Shown here: positions 15,401 through 28,300 of the stretch, one piece after another
How positions within the stretch are numbered: position 1 is the stretch's first letter
Layout: the number at the start of each line of letters is the position of its first letter
Assembly (NCBI GenBank): GCA_008508345.1
Contig: QNGE01000907.1
Coordinates: forward strand, 62,001 to 126,000
From: Paragonimus westermani
Lineage: Eukaryota > Platyhelminthes > Trematoda > Plagiorchiida > Troglotrematidae
DNA length: 64,000 bases
Direction of reading: 5' to 3'
Translations under genes and position numbers: made by a program
The notes under the pieces: generated by a model
The model's input: only the letters and a program-made list of their open reading frames with translations
Database searches by the model: none
What the model was told of the DNA's origin: nothing

Positions 15401-17049
15401 GAAGTAGGTAGTCTCCTAACTCTGGAGAAAACAGTAGCACCCCAAGTATACGATCACTTGACCGCTGCTTTGCAATAAGGCACTTGAGCCGGAGACTTCG
15501 GCCGAAGGTTTTAAGTTTTCACTGTTCTAGGTCTGTGCGCTTGGCAATATTCCCAGTCCAATACTGTATCGGTTGTCCTGCAACATATACGTGGTAGCTT
15601 AATCTGCTATGTACAAAAAGGTGGAAATGCGAAAATTGCTAACGTCAACTCCTTCCCTAGTATCTACCAATTTAACTGCTAGTTCCTTAATATTCTATTT
15701 TTCAACTAATTCCTCCGCAGATCTCGCAACGTACGTAATTAATCATAATACCACTGTTTAGGTGTGTCCGATCCAATGCAGCTCAGTTCGTAGTTCTCAC
15801 TGTCCTCTACGCAACATTAGAGGATCAGTCAGTACATATACTTTCAGCGTCCGCATTGTAAAATAAATTGATCGATAGGTCATCCTTGCTTTGAACAGAG
15901 GCTAGAAGTTAAGACAGTGGTCCATATGTCAGACTGATGATACTCTCACTGTAGTCCTGTTACCAATTTGGTTATTAGCTGGAGTGGGTGTACTCTTTAG
16001 CTGAGTGAGGGAAGCCACACTGTCAAATTGAACTAGTAGTGGCCAGCGATCGTGACCTCCATAAGGAGTCTTGCAGCAACTATACTATTACGCTCGCCTC
16101 TTCTGTATTCTTGTTATAAGAGACTAGATATATACTAGATCTCACATTCCCGAGTAGTATAACTAATTGCGCTCATAGATTGTTGGCACTGCCTTGACGT
16201 CTGATCCACTGTTCCAATTTACGAGTTCGTTCCACTTGCATCTATTCGAACTTTATTTAAAATGTCCGAAGACTCTACATACCTTCTCTCGGGGGTTCAA
16301 CGTCACCGAACGGATTCGAACCCAGTTCGTGTCTTCTCCGTTGGCCTCAGATTAAGTCATAGCCTACTACACCTAAATTCCTTAAACATTGCTGGGAATG
16401 TTGGTTTCGCTCCCAAGCCTGATCGCGTCTGTTCGACACCTACAGGGATTACAGTTCTATTGCTCTGAACGGTTAGTGGATGAGGGACAGGCGCATCACT
16501 ATTTACCCATAACAGATTCTTACCAGAAACAAACTGCGTGGCGTCCGCCTAGTGCATTCGGTCCCAGTGAGGTAGGTTCCCGAAGCAAAAACTTTCGATT
16601 ACCCTGCTTATCCGCCCACTGAATAGAGTGACCGTACTTCCAAGACTATCTTTAACTAGGATGTTGATGCTTTCCCTAGTTCTGATGTAGCTATTTTTGT
16701 CAGGAAGATTGACGTCCAAGTCGGAAGACATAGGGATACTGAGTCTTGTTTACGTTACAGGGTCAGTTGGATGATGATAGGAGACTGTCGTAACTGTGCG
16801 CCAGGTGCAAACTGTTCTTGATCAGTACTAGTCTCAGACACCGTGTACATCACATGGCACTCTCCTTTTCCGTATCAGGTTTGGCCACCAATGTACCATT
16901 GATAATAGGTAGTGTGGTTCAATTCAGGCCTGTCGATCCTATTGGAAAACGTCACCAGTGATGCACTGCCGTTCCATCCTCCATTTCACTGGACGACGAC
17001 CGTAATGATTGACTATCGACAAACTGGACGTACCGCATGAGTAGCAAGC
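9421..17049. other. No recognisable gene
   Basis: Open frames are short (116 codons at most, 12787-13137) and do not resemble known proteins. A 13-C run lies near 11442. A sequence reading GGGTTCGAATCC on the minus strand at about 16311-16323 looks like a pol III B box, but no convincing tRNA fold surrounds it. Confidence 0.5.
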
Positions 17050-18310
17050 CACTGCATGTTTGATTCTGTGAAGCGTTTTCGATGGTGCCTGTTAAGACTG
17101 GACATCCAGGTGAGTTCTGTATCTAGTCAAAACGTTGCATGCGGATATGAAGGCGGAGGGTCGATCTGTGGTCATTTCCAACCTTCTTGGTGTAAAGCAG
17201 GGTCGCGTCTTAGCCATAACCTCGGTTAGGCCATATAAAAAAAACAATCACCCTTTAGAGCTTTGAAGACGATTTCCAAACAGAATACCGCAGGATGATT
17301 GCTTGTTAAGTGTTCGACGTTTAGGTTCACCGAACGTACTACGCTACTCAACCGTTCGGACACTACTGTTCACGGATGACAGCGTGTAATAACTCTGCAC
17401 AGTGAACAGCAAGTGCAACGAATGGCCTCAGCAGTAATCTAAAATATCGCCTTGCAGGTTTGATGAGTTCTGTGATCTCGACCTCTCTCGGAAGTCCTAA
17501 TCGCGGGGTTATCGATTGGAGTTAACAGGCAGTAACTGTGTCTCCTCTCGAGACGATCGGGCAACCTGATCATTGCTCACAAGCGAGAGTGGTTGAGCGT
17601 TCAGATTTGATGATTCGGTCGTGCCTAACGTGAGGTCAATGGCGCAGTGGTTAACACGGTTGCCTCATGATTGGAATGTCCGGAGTTCAAATCCCGGCCG
17701 TGGCAAGGATATGCACTACTGACGAGCTCTAATGAGAGCGAAACTCGAGTCTAGTGCTATTTTTCGGAAGAGGCTGGCTGCAAAGTCTATCTGAATGCGA
17801 AGGCTGCGATCAAATGTGGGTGATGGTCAACTTGAAAATAAAATATTGTCTTTGGTTCAGCATCATGCTGGGTTGAAGTGTCATGTTTAAACCTAGGATC
17901 CGTACCGACGGAGACGTTGCACATGACGGTACGGAATTCTGCGACCAGCCGACATATCCGACCATGGAGTGTGGCCTACGACCTCTCACGACCAAGGTTA
18001 TCCCGATTTCGGACGTCTTGAAAGATGTCTGGAAAGACTACAGCCTGAAGATAAAAACCAAGCTACTGGTCTGCCGTTCAACAGTGTGGTCCACACTGGT
18101 GTGCAGCAATGCATCCTGGACATTTTACTGAGAGTCTGCGGTATCACAGGCCTACACATCTTCATTGTCAAAGACGGACCTTGGGTATACGAGCACAGTG
18201 GTAGAAACTAAACTAATGTCCGTCAGACGTAGATGGGAATGAACCGATCCAACCAGGCTCGTAGACTAGGACAGGTTCGTAGGGTGGATGACCAACGGAT
18301 CTCGAAACAG
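17050..18310 (+). mobile_element. Non-LTR reverse transcriptase relic, interrupted by a SINE
   Basis: On the plus strand, scattered frames read FDSVKRF, VKTLHADMKAEGRSVV, ISNLLGVKQGRVLA, then the catalytic-box remnant TLLFTDDSV ending at about 17395. After the SINE come VWKDYSLKIKTKLLVCRSTV and, near 18270, RRLGQVRRVDDQRISKQLL. This is the palm, thumb and C-terminal order of RT proteins with a GVKQGCVLAPTLF-type motif. It is a different lineage from the GVRQGCPIS-type RTE copies elsewhere in the window. Stops and frameshifts show it is dead. The distance between FTDD and VWKDY is roughly 400 nt longer than expected, fitting the SINE insertion. Confidence 0.7.
17432..17843 (+). repeat. tRNA-derived SINE (fullest copy)
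   Basis: A pol III A box, TGGCGCAGTGG (17640-17650), and a B box, GTTCAAATC (17685-17693), have tRNA-like spacing and fit the consensus. A 5' block of 70 bp (17432-17501) and a 3' block ending CTTGAAAATAAAAT recur elsewhere in the window (35.6, 40.9 and 48.9-49.1 kb). The element sits inside an older RT relic, so it inserted there later. Exact ends are inferred from the repeat comparison; I see no clear target-site duplication. No intact tRNA cloverleaf is implied. Confidence 0.75.
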
Positions 18311-18589
18311 TTGTTGTAAAGGCAGTTAACCGAAATCCTGGTGACCAGAAGGTGACATCAGAATGTTATTTAGATCTTTTACGTTGCGATACTGATCACT
18401 GGCTGAACGCAACCTTGAGGAAGACCGCCGGATGATTACCTGGAAGTTCAGAAAATAACAGCTGTGCGGTCCTAAATTCACACGCCCACCGCACCAAGTT
18501 TGCACAGGAGGTAAGCTAGACAACATTAACGTTACGGACCACTTCGGTTATTGGGCGCAAATTTCGCAGGCAGTTCAGCCGGAAGGCAC

Positions 18590-18890
18590 GACATATGAAG
18601 AGCCTGACTGCTCCAGTGAGCAAAGTGGGTTGGTGTCATCTGCCTGGCTGGGGTCCTCACAACCACTCAAATCTCTGGCTAGAAACGCTATACGAGATTG
18701 CAACGTGAGATAGTCATTGGCTCACCTGCATCTATCTCATTTTTAACAAATCCGCTCAGTCCTTTTTCATTTATTTTCAGTCTTCCTAGTAACGTTTACT
18801 CTTCTAGGATATTCCACGTCACTGTTAGAGTGAGCGGCAGCTCGAGCCACAGTATCTTCTGGTCAGGCTCATGGCCGTTATGATGATGAT
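18590..18890 (+). mobile_element. RTE-type element, 3' end fragment
   Basis: The plus strand here is the reverse complement of the 3' end of the RTE copy at 24 kb. It shares GTCATCTGCCTGGCTGGGG, the block GTAACGTTTACTCTTCTAGG, the CTGGTCAGGCTCATG block and a terminal TGATGATGAT run. It contains only the extreme C-terminus and 3' UTR, so it is a 5'-truncated insertion. Confidence 0.75.
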
Positions 18891-19254
18891 AGCGTGAGGC
18901 ACAGTGGTCCGATGTTTCGGATAGCACTTGATCTTAGATGTCCTTGGAGCTGTTAGAGGTCAGGAGGAAACTACCTCGCAGTAAGTCATATAACAACCTA
19001 AGGAGGGATATTCTAAGGAATCCATGTACTAGAAGGCTGCTGATCGAGAAGCGCGAACTCGGAGAGTTAGAGAAATGGAAATTGCTCGTGATTCAGAGTA
19101 CACGTAAACTCTCTCAGTCAGTGAATAAAACGATTATAAGTGACGCGCTAATCCATAACAAATCCAGGAGGCAAGGCTACTGGTTGGGACGCCTTCAGCA
19201 TCACACAGAGTGAGACCCAGAATCTACTAGGACCTTCAGTCAAAGATCAGTCAG

Positions 19255-19615
19255 TCGGTGTAACCTCACACGTTGTTCACCAATTTATGATTGCGGAGAA
19301 AGTTACACAGGCATAACCGGAAAATGCTTCATCTCCAGAGTAAAGGACCATTAGCCTGAAGGGGTGCAAATTCAGTGGTACCGGACAACGGCTATGTTGC
19401 TGAAACGCGTAAACAGTCAGTTGCGGCAGGTGCTGGACACGTCCTAGCCGCTGTTCACATTATCGACCAAGTTGGTGCATTCAGAATCCTATTACATCAT
19501 TCCGACCCAAGATTATTGCGTCCTGCTGAGGCGATCACAATCAATCAACAGGAACTGGCCTTATGAGTTCAGAAACAATTGTTCCAACTTCATCCTGCCC
19601 TGGACTTAGTGACCT
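19255..19615 (+). mobile_element. Penelope-like element, GIY-YIG and C-terminal fragment
   Basis: A plus-strand frame reads NLTRCSPIYDCGESYTGITG, then SRVKDH followed by a stop, which matches the GIY-YIG core of Penelope endonucleases. Downstream comes AFRILLHHSDPRLLRPAEAI and, after another stop, VQKQLFQLHPALD, the usual C-terminal tail. Two stops make it a pseudogene. No RT part is recognisable upstream. Confidence 0.72.
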
Positions 19616-21542
19616 AACTCACCAACTGGCTGTCTATCCCATACCCGTGGGTGTTCGATATATGAAACCGCCCCATGCAATTGTAACTTTGATACTCACG
19701 AGTCAATACGAAATGCTTGCATCTACTGCTCGTGTGTCCTCCTCTGTTCAAAGCTGTGAAGAGAACGAACTGTTTTAAGTTCGGAATCAAACCACTGTTA
19801 CTCCGGTCTTTGTGATGCACTTCGAAGCGATAACATTGCAGAATGCGAACATTGCCAAAAACGATGCTCCGCGGAAGGCCCCAAGCCATCGCTTTAAGTT
19901 TAAATCTGCTAGGCAGGTAGAGCAACCTAAATGTAAATCATCCACGGAATTATTCCTACTGGTCACCTAAAACGCTTTCGAATTATCCGCCAACTAGCCA
20001 GATTCACACCGCATCACAATGAGTCAGTTCGTTACTCAGCATCAACAAGCGTTTCTTCGAAACGACAATCTCGTCCACTCTGCCCGTACGGCAAAACAAC
20101 AGATTATATCACATTTAATCTCGAATATATGTCATGATAACCTCATTTTGTCATCTTGACTAGACACCCGATTAACACTAAAACCCACAGCTGGTGAGTT
20201 GCCGCTAACTGCCTGTACCTGGGATTTTTCTCAGATTCAAAAGACATTGAATGTCAAAGCTAACAACCACACCTAATGGTACATTTACTGGTATCTGATG
20301 TACAATACAAGCCAAACCACCCACGGTAACGTTCCAGAACTCGGTCAGCTATCACGTGTAACGACCAATATGGGATGCACTAGTAACCCCCTTACAGTGT
20401 AGAAAATATCAACCCTCTTTAACTTTTGTTGTAGACAAGAATAACTGTTGGCTGCTCGTCCTCCCTGTCGTTAACGTACGCATCCCTATGCAAAATGTCC
20501 ACATTGCATTATTTCAAATAGTAAGACGGGAATACAATGAGTGAAAGAATGCTCCCCTCGTTTGCCATCGAAATCACGACCGGAAGCCTCGGTTATTTCT
20601 GATTCATCGTACCCATCGCTGTAAACTTTCGTTTCAGTAGAGCCTGAAGCTGGAAATATGACATTAAAAAGCCAGCTGCTTTGTAGTGCTCTCCAATACC
20701 CTATCTTTGTTCTTTGAAATGCCATAATTTGCATACCAAATACAAATTTGCATATTTCGAGAGTAGAAGATGCTCCTACCACCGCATCAAATGATGAGCT
20801 CAGAGTGAATTTCAACTGGCCATCATTTCATTTCGTGTCGTGTTTCACAGGCTGAATTTACGGACGCTTCCACGTGGGTAAATTTTCATCAGAACGTAAC
20901 CATTTCTTCTGGACACACTTCCAACTGTTCGATCACGCAGAACTTCGTTTTACACGGAGACAAACCAAGCATTGAGAGTATCGCCAAGTATGGTATGAAA
21001 CAGATAAACCTAAATTGTACCAGATTCAAATGAAACTTCATGCCCGGTCAAAAAATTGGCTCGGATGCAGCACAAGGGTTAAGTGATCATGAAAAGGACG
21101 GGGGTGGGTGGGTGGTACAACACGGGCATGAAAGATCAAATCGAAGGGTTGTACAATTGACCGACCCTAACCATTTCTTTAGGGAGGAAGATGCCTTTCA
21201 CACCGGCTACGATGTCCAGAGGTCTATCAAAGATAGGGTGAGGACTTGGCTGTCAATCGTAACTGAGACTGTGCAACCCTCACCTCTGAGTACAGAAGAG
21301 GTTCGCACGGGGAAATAACCTTCTATGATGTACAAGCAGGCCGATTTACAACCCGGAGCAACATTCTGATAATTGATCGCAACAACACAGTGTGATACTT
21401 ATATACTGACTAGAGGTTGACGGACCTTGGTGATCCGTTCCATGAATATGTAATTAATTTGACCATAGAACACAACAAACAAGCCCTGCTATTCCAGGAG
21501 ATCAACGAAGGTATTCGAACATGCGAACAAGTCTATTAATAC
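19616..21542. other. Intergenic stretch downstream of GPD1, nothing recognised
   Basis: One 109-codon minus-strand frame (20815-20486) is unlike any family I know. No repeat from elsewhere in the window recurs here. Confidence 0.45.
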
Positions 21543-21548
21543 TTTATT
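21543..21548 (-). terminator. Candidate GPD1 polyadenylation signal
   Basis: The minus strand reads AATAAA here, about 505 nt past the GPD1 stop codon. It is the first perfect hexamer I found downstream. Only the hexamer supports it; the real 3' end of the mRNA is not visible from sequence. Confidence 0.35.
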
Positions 21549-22052
21549 ATACTCCCTACATGGGACGATTGAAAAACAAAGGTATAAATTTAAAGTGGGC
21601 AATTGGGAATGGCCACACAATCGACAAGAACGAAATAGAATAGAGCGTCAATGCAAAGACGGACTATAACTGATGATAGAAACAATAGGAAAAACTCTAT
21701 GGTGCAATACAATGTAGTTGTGCGCGCGCACACACACAAGCGCCACAAGTGTGGGCAAGCGGAATTTACCAGCAAATGATGAAATTACTGCGACCACTTA
21801 AATAATCCTGCCACATCGGATTGTGATGCTTTATGGCGGTTTGTTGAAAATCCTGAGGTGAAAATGCTGAAATGTCTGTGATGGAGCAGTGGGTGAGCAA
21901 AACGAAGGCAATCAAACATGGCTAGAAATGACTCTGGCTACGTACATGTGGGTGCAAAACAAACCCCATGTACGAAATAGGCTACCAGCGTGTGGATTTA
22001 CGAAGGCCCATGAATGTGTACTTGTGTGGATACATCAATGGGTCCACCGCCT

Positions 22053-22363
22053 TTACATATGCTCGGGATGATTGCACAGACAACTGAGGAATTCCGAAGG
22101 AGGTAATTCGCGCGTGCAAATCTTATGCACAGCTGTGAACAAAGGGTATTTGTCCAGGAGGTTGCGCTGTTTCAACATCGCATGCACCTCGGCAGCAGTC
22201 AACGGACCCTGGGCACTCTGGCCATCCAATCCACGTTCCAGTTCCTCTAGCATTTGGTTGGACGTAGCCAGTGCATATCCCATACGCTTGTTTCGACCGC
22301 CGTAGCACGTTGTGATTAGATCTGCGACGCCACAGCTCTCTAGGAAAGTACCCTCCTGAGGAT
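22053..22363 (-). CDS. GPD1: GPD1 exon 5: C-terminus and stop
   Basis: This is the last exon, encoding the rest of codon 248 and residues 249-350, with TAA at 22055-22053. The acceptor is CCCATTCCAG. It contains [19 protein letters not shown], carrying Asp262, Thr266, Arg271 and Asn272, and ends in the usual NHPEHM. A second AG (ATCCTCAG) lies 8 bases inside the exon, but only the first acceptor keeps the phase-1 frame. Confidence 0.95.
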
Positions 22364-25300
22364 CTGGAATGGGAATGCACAAGGAGCGCTCGAGTTAAAG
22401 CTGACTACTAGACTGATCAGGTCCTCACCTTCATTTAAAGCATAGCTTAAATGCACAGCCTATATAGTAAACATCGCTATCAAAGGACAGGGGGTTGGGT
22501 AAACATGTCTGGTTAATTGCTAGGAAAACGGTGTGACCCACAAGTTGTTTTTCGATCATTCGTAAACAGTTTAGCTACAACAGATCCGAGATAATGCATA
22601 ACTTTGGCTAAACAAATGGGATATACCGGCTATGCTGATTTGGCGCAACTGCTCTCTTTATACACAGAGGAATCAGCGAACGAGTGTCCTTTCGGTGTTT
22701 CATTGTCAAACTAAGCACAATACAATACAATAGGTGTGTGTAAGAACTGGCTGCTAGGGTGAGATTAGACAGGTTGAGTCCGAAGTGTGGTGAAATTTTA
22801 TTAAACGATGAATTATGGTGTCAGTTACATAGCCACAGTTATTTAAGTCAGACTTGAGACTGTGGTAAAGGTCACATGGCGATTGAGCTGTCCTCTGGAT
22901 GCAAAAGATTTGCAATGATCCGTTCAACGTGTTTGTGAATTGCATCAGCTGGTAGCTAGGGTGGACATTTAACTATTCATTCACAGCGGTCAAGAACCTA
23001 ACCGGAGTGCTATAACTACAGCCGTCGTTTATCGCAACAAGGACGCGGAAAGTGCGAGATAAAACAAGGTTGAATAGAAGTGTTGCAGATGCAGCCATGC
23101 TACTGACTATGACACGGTACAATCACAGATAAGGCTCCTGGCCAACGATTTGAGCCACCGCCAGGCCTCCAAAAAGAAGATTGGCACCCACCCAGCGACT
23201 AAACGAAGTAGCCATGGACGTCATAGTTAGTTATCACATGATAGCTTGCCTACTCTGTTGTCATTACGTAATCCATACCTCACATTGTAACTATTTAACG
23301 TTTATCTTGCTTAACTAACGTACTACATTATTCTGAGCGCTTTTTGCAATTACACTTTTGCCAAAAACTTAACTACAGGTAGACTGTATTCAGTTTGTAA
23401 TAATTCGAAATCCCCAGCCAGATTGACGGTGCTTTACTTGCGCCAGCAGTTCGGGACAAACAACCAGCTTCATCAAGTGTTAAACATCCTCTGAGTGCAT
23501 ATCACCGCCCGAACATTTTCGAAACATTTCGGGTCGTTTAGTTAGCTAGCAGAAAACGGTTACTAGGCTTTGTTAAGTCCTGCATACCAGAAAGTTTGCG
23601 CTATCATCCTCTGCAAGCAGTGTGAACTGATTAGCGGTTTTTTCCGAAATAACAGCGAACGCTGATGGAACAGACGAACAGATATGTAACAATGGACGTA
23701 TCGGCCATAGTAGACACAACCCACTGTCGCTATGGCATTGAAAGCCAGATCATCCAGAGATTACACCTCTCAATATCGACAAGTCTGCATTGCACAACCT
23801 TTATGAATGGCGGTAACAATGGCCGAGTCATCGGAAGACGGGTTCTTGTCTAATTAAAAAGACATACCGTGTATAGAATAACTGTCAACCTGTTGGCACT
23901 TAGAATTTTTTCGGCATTCATTCTTAAGCTCTCAGAAGCTTCAGAAGCTTCTATCATCATTACCATCATCATCGTAGCAGCTATGAGCCTGACCAGAAGA
24001 TACTGTAACTCGAGCTGCCGCACACCTCAGCAGTGAGGTGGAATATCCTAGAAGAGTAAACGTTACTAAGAAGACTGAAAATTAATTTTAAAAAAGGATT
24101 GTGCGAAGTGTTAGAAATGGTATAGATGCAGGTAAGTCAATGACTATGGCACGTTGAGATATGAGTGGTCGCGAGGACCCCAGCCAGGCGGACGACACCT
24201 ACCCACTGCTCAATGGAACAGTTCAGACTCTCCAAATTTCGTGATTACATTGTTGCTTGACCACCACGCGGTTTAAACCAACTGCCGGTGATCTCACTAT
24301 ACAATGCCCGGTACGACGAACGATCAGATGACATACGGAGTACGTGAACCAAAAATCACAAGCTATGCAACGTAAGGATTTGACCAACTGATCGCACATC
24401 CCGAGCGTTCTGGAATACAGGCTGGTGAACGGCCGTGTTGTTGACGCGATCACTCCAGCAGATGTGGGCTAACTGGCGCAGACAGCGATGGTCAAACACA
24501 GCAAGTCTATTGATATCTTCACTTTGAGCAAGCCAGGTATCCAAACCATATAAAAAGGCCGAATGCACAAAAGCATTATATACCCTACCTTTTAACGACA
24601 GCCGAAAGTCTTCTGAAAGTCACAGATGGCGTCATTTGGCAAAGGCAACTCGTGCTTTTACTATCCTCACTGATGTGTTATCAGCAATATTACAAGCTGA
24701 TGGGATGGCACTATTCAAGTATGTGAAATTGCAGTCCCGAGCGGGTTACCTGCAATGAACAAGGTAGGGGTGGGAATGCCCCAGCCTTGAAGAAGCACTT
24801 TACACTTTGAAGGTACGGAGCGCATTCCATGCAAACCAGCATGGTCACCCACCTTGTTCAGCATAGTCTGTATGTCTTCGATAGAGGGATTAAGTAAAAG
24901 AGTGTCATCCGCATACTCCATGTCGGTCAACATAGCGCTAGGAAAAAGCTGAACGTTAAGCCTACTGGATTCTTCGAGCGCAGCCTCCGGAATGTCGTCC
25001 ATGACAAAACTGAACAGGAAGTAGGAAATCGGATACCCTTGACGAACACCAGTAGAAATGAACTCCTAAGACAGTTGTCCACAAACTATCACCCAGGTTT
25101 CAGAGTGGGCATGCAATGATCTTGATGGATTCACGCATTTCCATGGTACTCTCTTGTGAACTGGACAGTTCCAGAGGACGTTACGAGTAACTGAATCGAA
25201 AACTGCTCTCGGGTCTAAGAAGACCACGGAGCTCGGCTGCCTATAGGGGTGCCGATGATCCAGGATTCGTCGCAAGACAAGAATGTGATAAACGCACCCA

Positions 25301-28300
25301 GGACCGGGTGGGAACCCTGCCAGTTCTTCACAAATCTGACTTCACATGGGACTGGTGAGTTGGTATAATATAAGGCCAGCGAGTAACATGGGCACAACAG
25401 ACACCAGACTGATGCCTCTGCGGTTGTCACATAGACTTTGATCCCCCTTTTCGAAAACCGGAATTACTGTTGATAAGCACCAATCACGAGGTACATATTC
25501 AGTTTCCCACATTGTCTGGAGAGGTTTTGTCAATTCTGATATCAACATCTCCTTACTATCCTTGGGAAAAGAAGGAGAGATTTGGCCCATGAGCCTTGTC
25601 ACACTTTGACAACTTAGGCTCCAGCGTTACTTCTGGTTCCGATGGAGGGCCGTCTGGAACGCGATAACTGACCACTCGGGTGCCGTTGTCTACAGGGTTT
25701 AGTTGAGGACAGCAGAACCGTTCCCGAAAATGTTCAGTCCGCCTGTCAAGTCGGCGCGATTGGTTGGCGATAAGTGACCCATCTTTTTCGCATATGGTCT
25801 CACACTCACTGGAGGACCGGTACAACAACGGATCGGGGAAAATAGCATTCCGATATTCTCAGATAAAAAGCCACGTTCCGCCTCTTTCGAGCATTCGACC
25901 AACTGGTAGTAATGGTGTTTGCGCCAGCATCCAGTCAGCTTACGTTTAAGCTCTCGACGGTCGTTATCACACTCAGAGCCAGGTGGAATCGAGCGACCCT
26001 TGTTCATGAGGTATATCGACGTGACACAAATCCAGTTCTGTTGCAACTGAACAACTCCTCCGGAGCACACGTCTTCATGGCATGCTTTCATAGCTGTTGC
26101 GATTTGCCAGACTCGAACTGCACAATTTGTTCACCAGTACTTCCAGGGTAGCTTTCTTTGCACTCCCGTCGCTCGAATGCCAGTGAAACACTGCAGTTAT
26201 AATTGTATGACCTCTGGTCACATGGAGAAACAAAACAGGTACGCACAACCACATGGTCTGAGTTCAAGTGGTTGCTCCGAAAGGTACATCAATCCACAAC
26301 AGAGTGGCGTCATCTGTAACTGATTTCTACATTATCGAGCTGTGTCCACGGCTGAGAAGCATGCGGAGTGCCTGTTTGTGTTGTAATGCGGTGCTCGAAA
26401 TATAGGGACCATGGGATTCGCACAGCTGCATCAGTCTTTCGCCACTGTAAGTGCGTTGGGTCCGGAAACCAAACACACCCCAGCTGCTTCTCCTCTGGAG
26501 AAACACGACTCAGGTGAGAATTCAAATTACTCGCCAGTATGATGGTGTTAATGTGTTTAATTTGCTTTAGAAGATCAACGAGGGCGTCATAGAACGCATC
26601 TTTGGTAGCACTCGAACAGTTGTCTGTAAACCAGTCTAGTGAATTTACAAAGACTTTCTAATTTGGGTTGACTCACTCTAACCGATGTATTGAGCCTGAC
26701 GACGTATACTCAACTGATCAATGGGACCCAATCGAGCAAACACTGCTCTACTTGGAAACTCAGTACGAGTACCAATCCAGCTTGACCAGGAGATTCAGCT
26801 TCGGCGTCACCAGAGATCCTGAGAGAGAAGCAGTTGGATCCACAGTTATCTAACAGTGAGCTCAAGTGGATAACGGTGATAGAATCATAGACCCGCGTCT
26901 CCAACATGTAGCACACACTAATCTCCAGACTTGCGAGAGTACTTAACAGAGCAGCTTGTTGACCGACTTGTCGGAGATTGCGCACATTGAGAGCACCAAT
27001 GTTTATCAGTTGTCTTTGCATCAAAAAACAATTATCGCCCGAAGGCACATGGAAGACAGAAAACTTAGGGGACAACACAGAAGGACGTCATGGGTGAATA
27101 CTGCCAGTGTCGAGAGAACGATAACTTCCAGTACTTCCCAGTCGTTTATGCCACGAAAGCGAGTTGACTTGAAGGACCACATCCAGAGTCTCTGACTCAA
27201 AAGTCTGACCTGCGAGACAACGGGAGGCAAGGTTTTCTCAGAGGACTGACTTGACAATGAGGGGCTTGCTCAACCCGAAGGCACAGTGATAAGACATTAA
27301 TGTTTGATTCCGAACATTGCTCAGCGCAATGGATACAGTAGAAACCACCTTAGAATTCTGGATGATATCCGATGCTTTTCGACCTTACTGGACAATCCGC
27401 CGTCGGTCACGACGATCGGAATACTTTGTTTGATGGTACCTTCTCTAACCCACTCCTTCTCAATAGGGAAGACAGCGATGCCACAACTATAAAAATGGCT
27501 TTGCTGTATGCCGATAGGATCGCGCCTCGCTACCTAATCACTCATACGCCGTCAGTGCTGCGACATACGATCCTGAGTGCAGCTGCTTTCCGTATGACAA
27601 GGTTGCATCTTGTCAGGAGTCCTCGTCAGCATATCCCGCTCGACCAGAGCAGCACGCAAGCCCGACCACCATGTCAAGGAAGCAGTTAGGTCCGGAGAAA
27701 CTTCTATATACACTGGTGAATTCTCAAATGTAACTACAGTATCGGTGACTGCCATTCTTGTACTTCCGTGAACATAGCTGAAGAGGTTCCGTTTCACTTT
27801 TCACGGGCAAACACATCGCAATGTTACAGAAGCAAATATGCGAGGCAAGTGTTCAAATTTGACTCTTCAGGTGGTGGAACAGGGTGTACATAGATGGAGA
27901 AACTTTTGATATCAAACACCGCAATTGTTTTCGTTCACGTAAAAACGCGAAACAGAAGACTTACTGCGTTGCAACGAAGTGGAATATGTTGTTTCCATAG
28001 TCTTTGTAAGACCGGGATTCCGTTCAGTGGATACGTTTAGTGGAAAATGATGTTCCTACAACAGGCGATCTATGGGAGGTATGCTGAGTGGTCTTTCCGA
28101 AAAATCTCAATCCACACGAACGTTCAGTTGTTGTAATGAGCATTGTGGATGTTCACCAACCGCAGATCGCAACCGACTCATGCATTTAACTGGAAGCTCA
28201 CCTGGACAACCTTCGTTTCCACCCATATTCCCGATCGGCTTTATATGAATGTCCAGATGACGAGCTATCGTCTTCAGGCCTTATTTCCCCTGAGCATACT

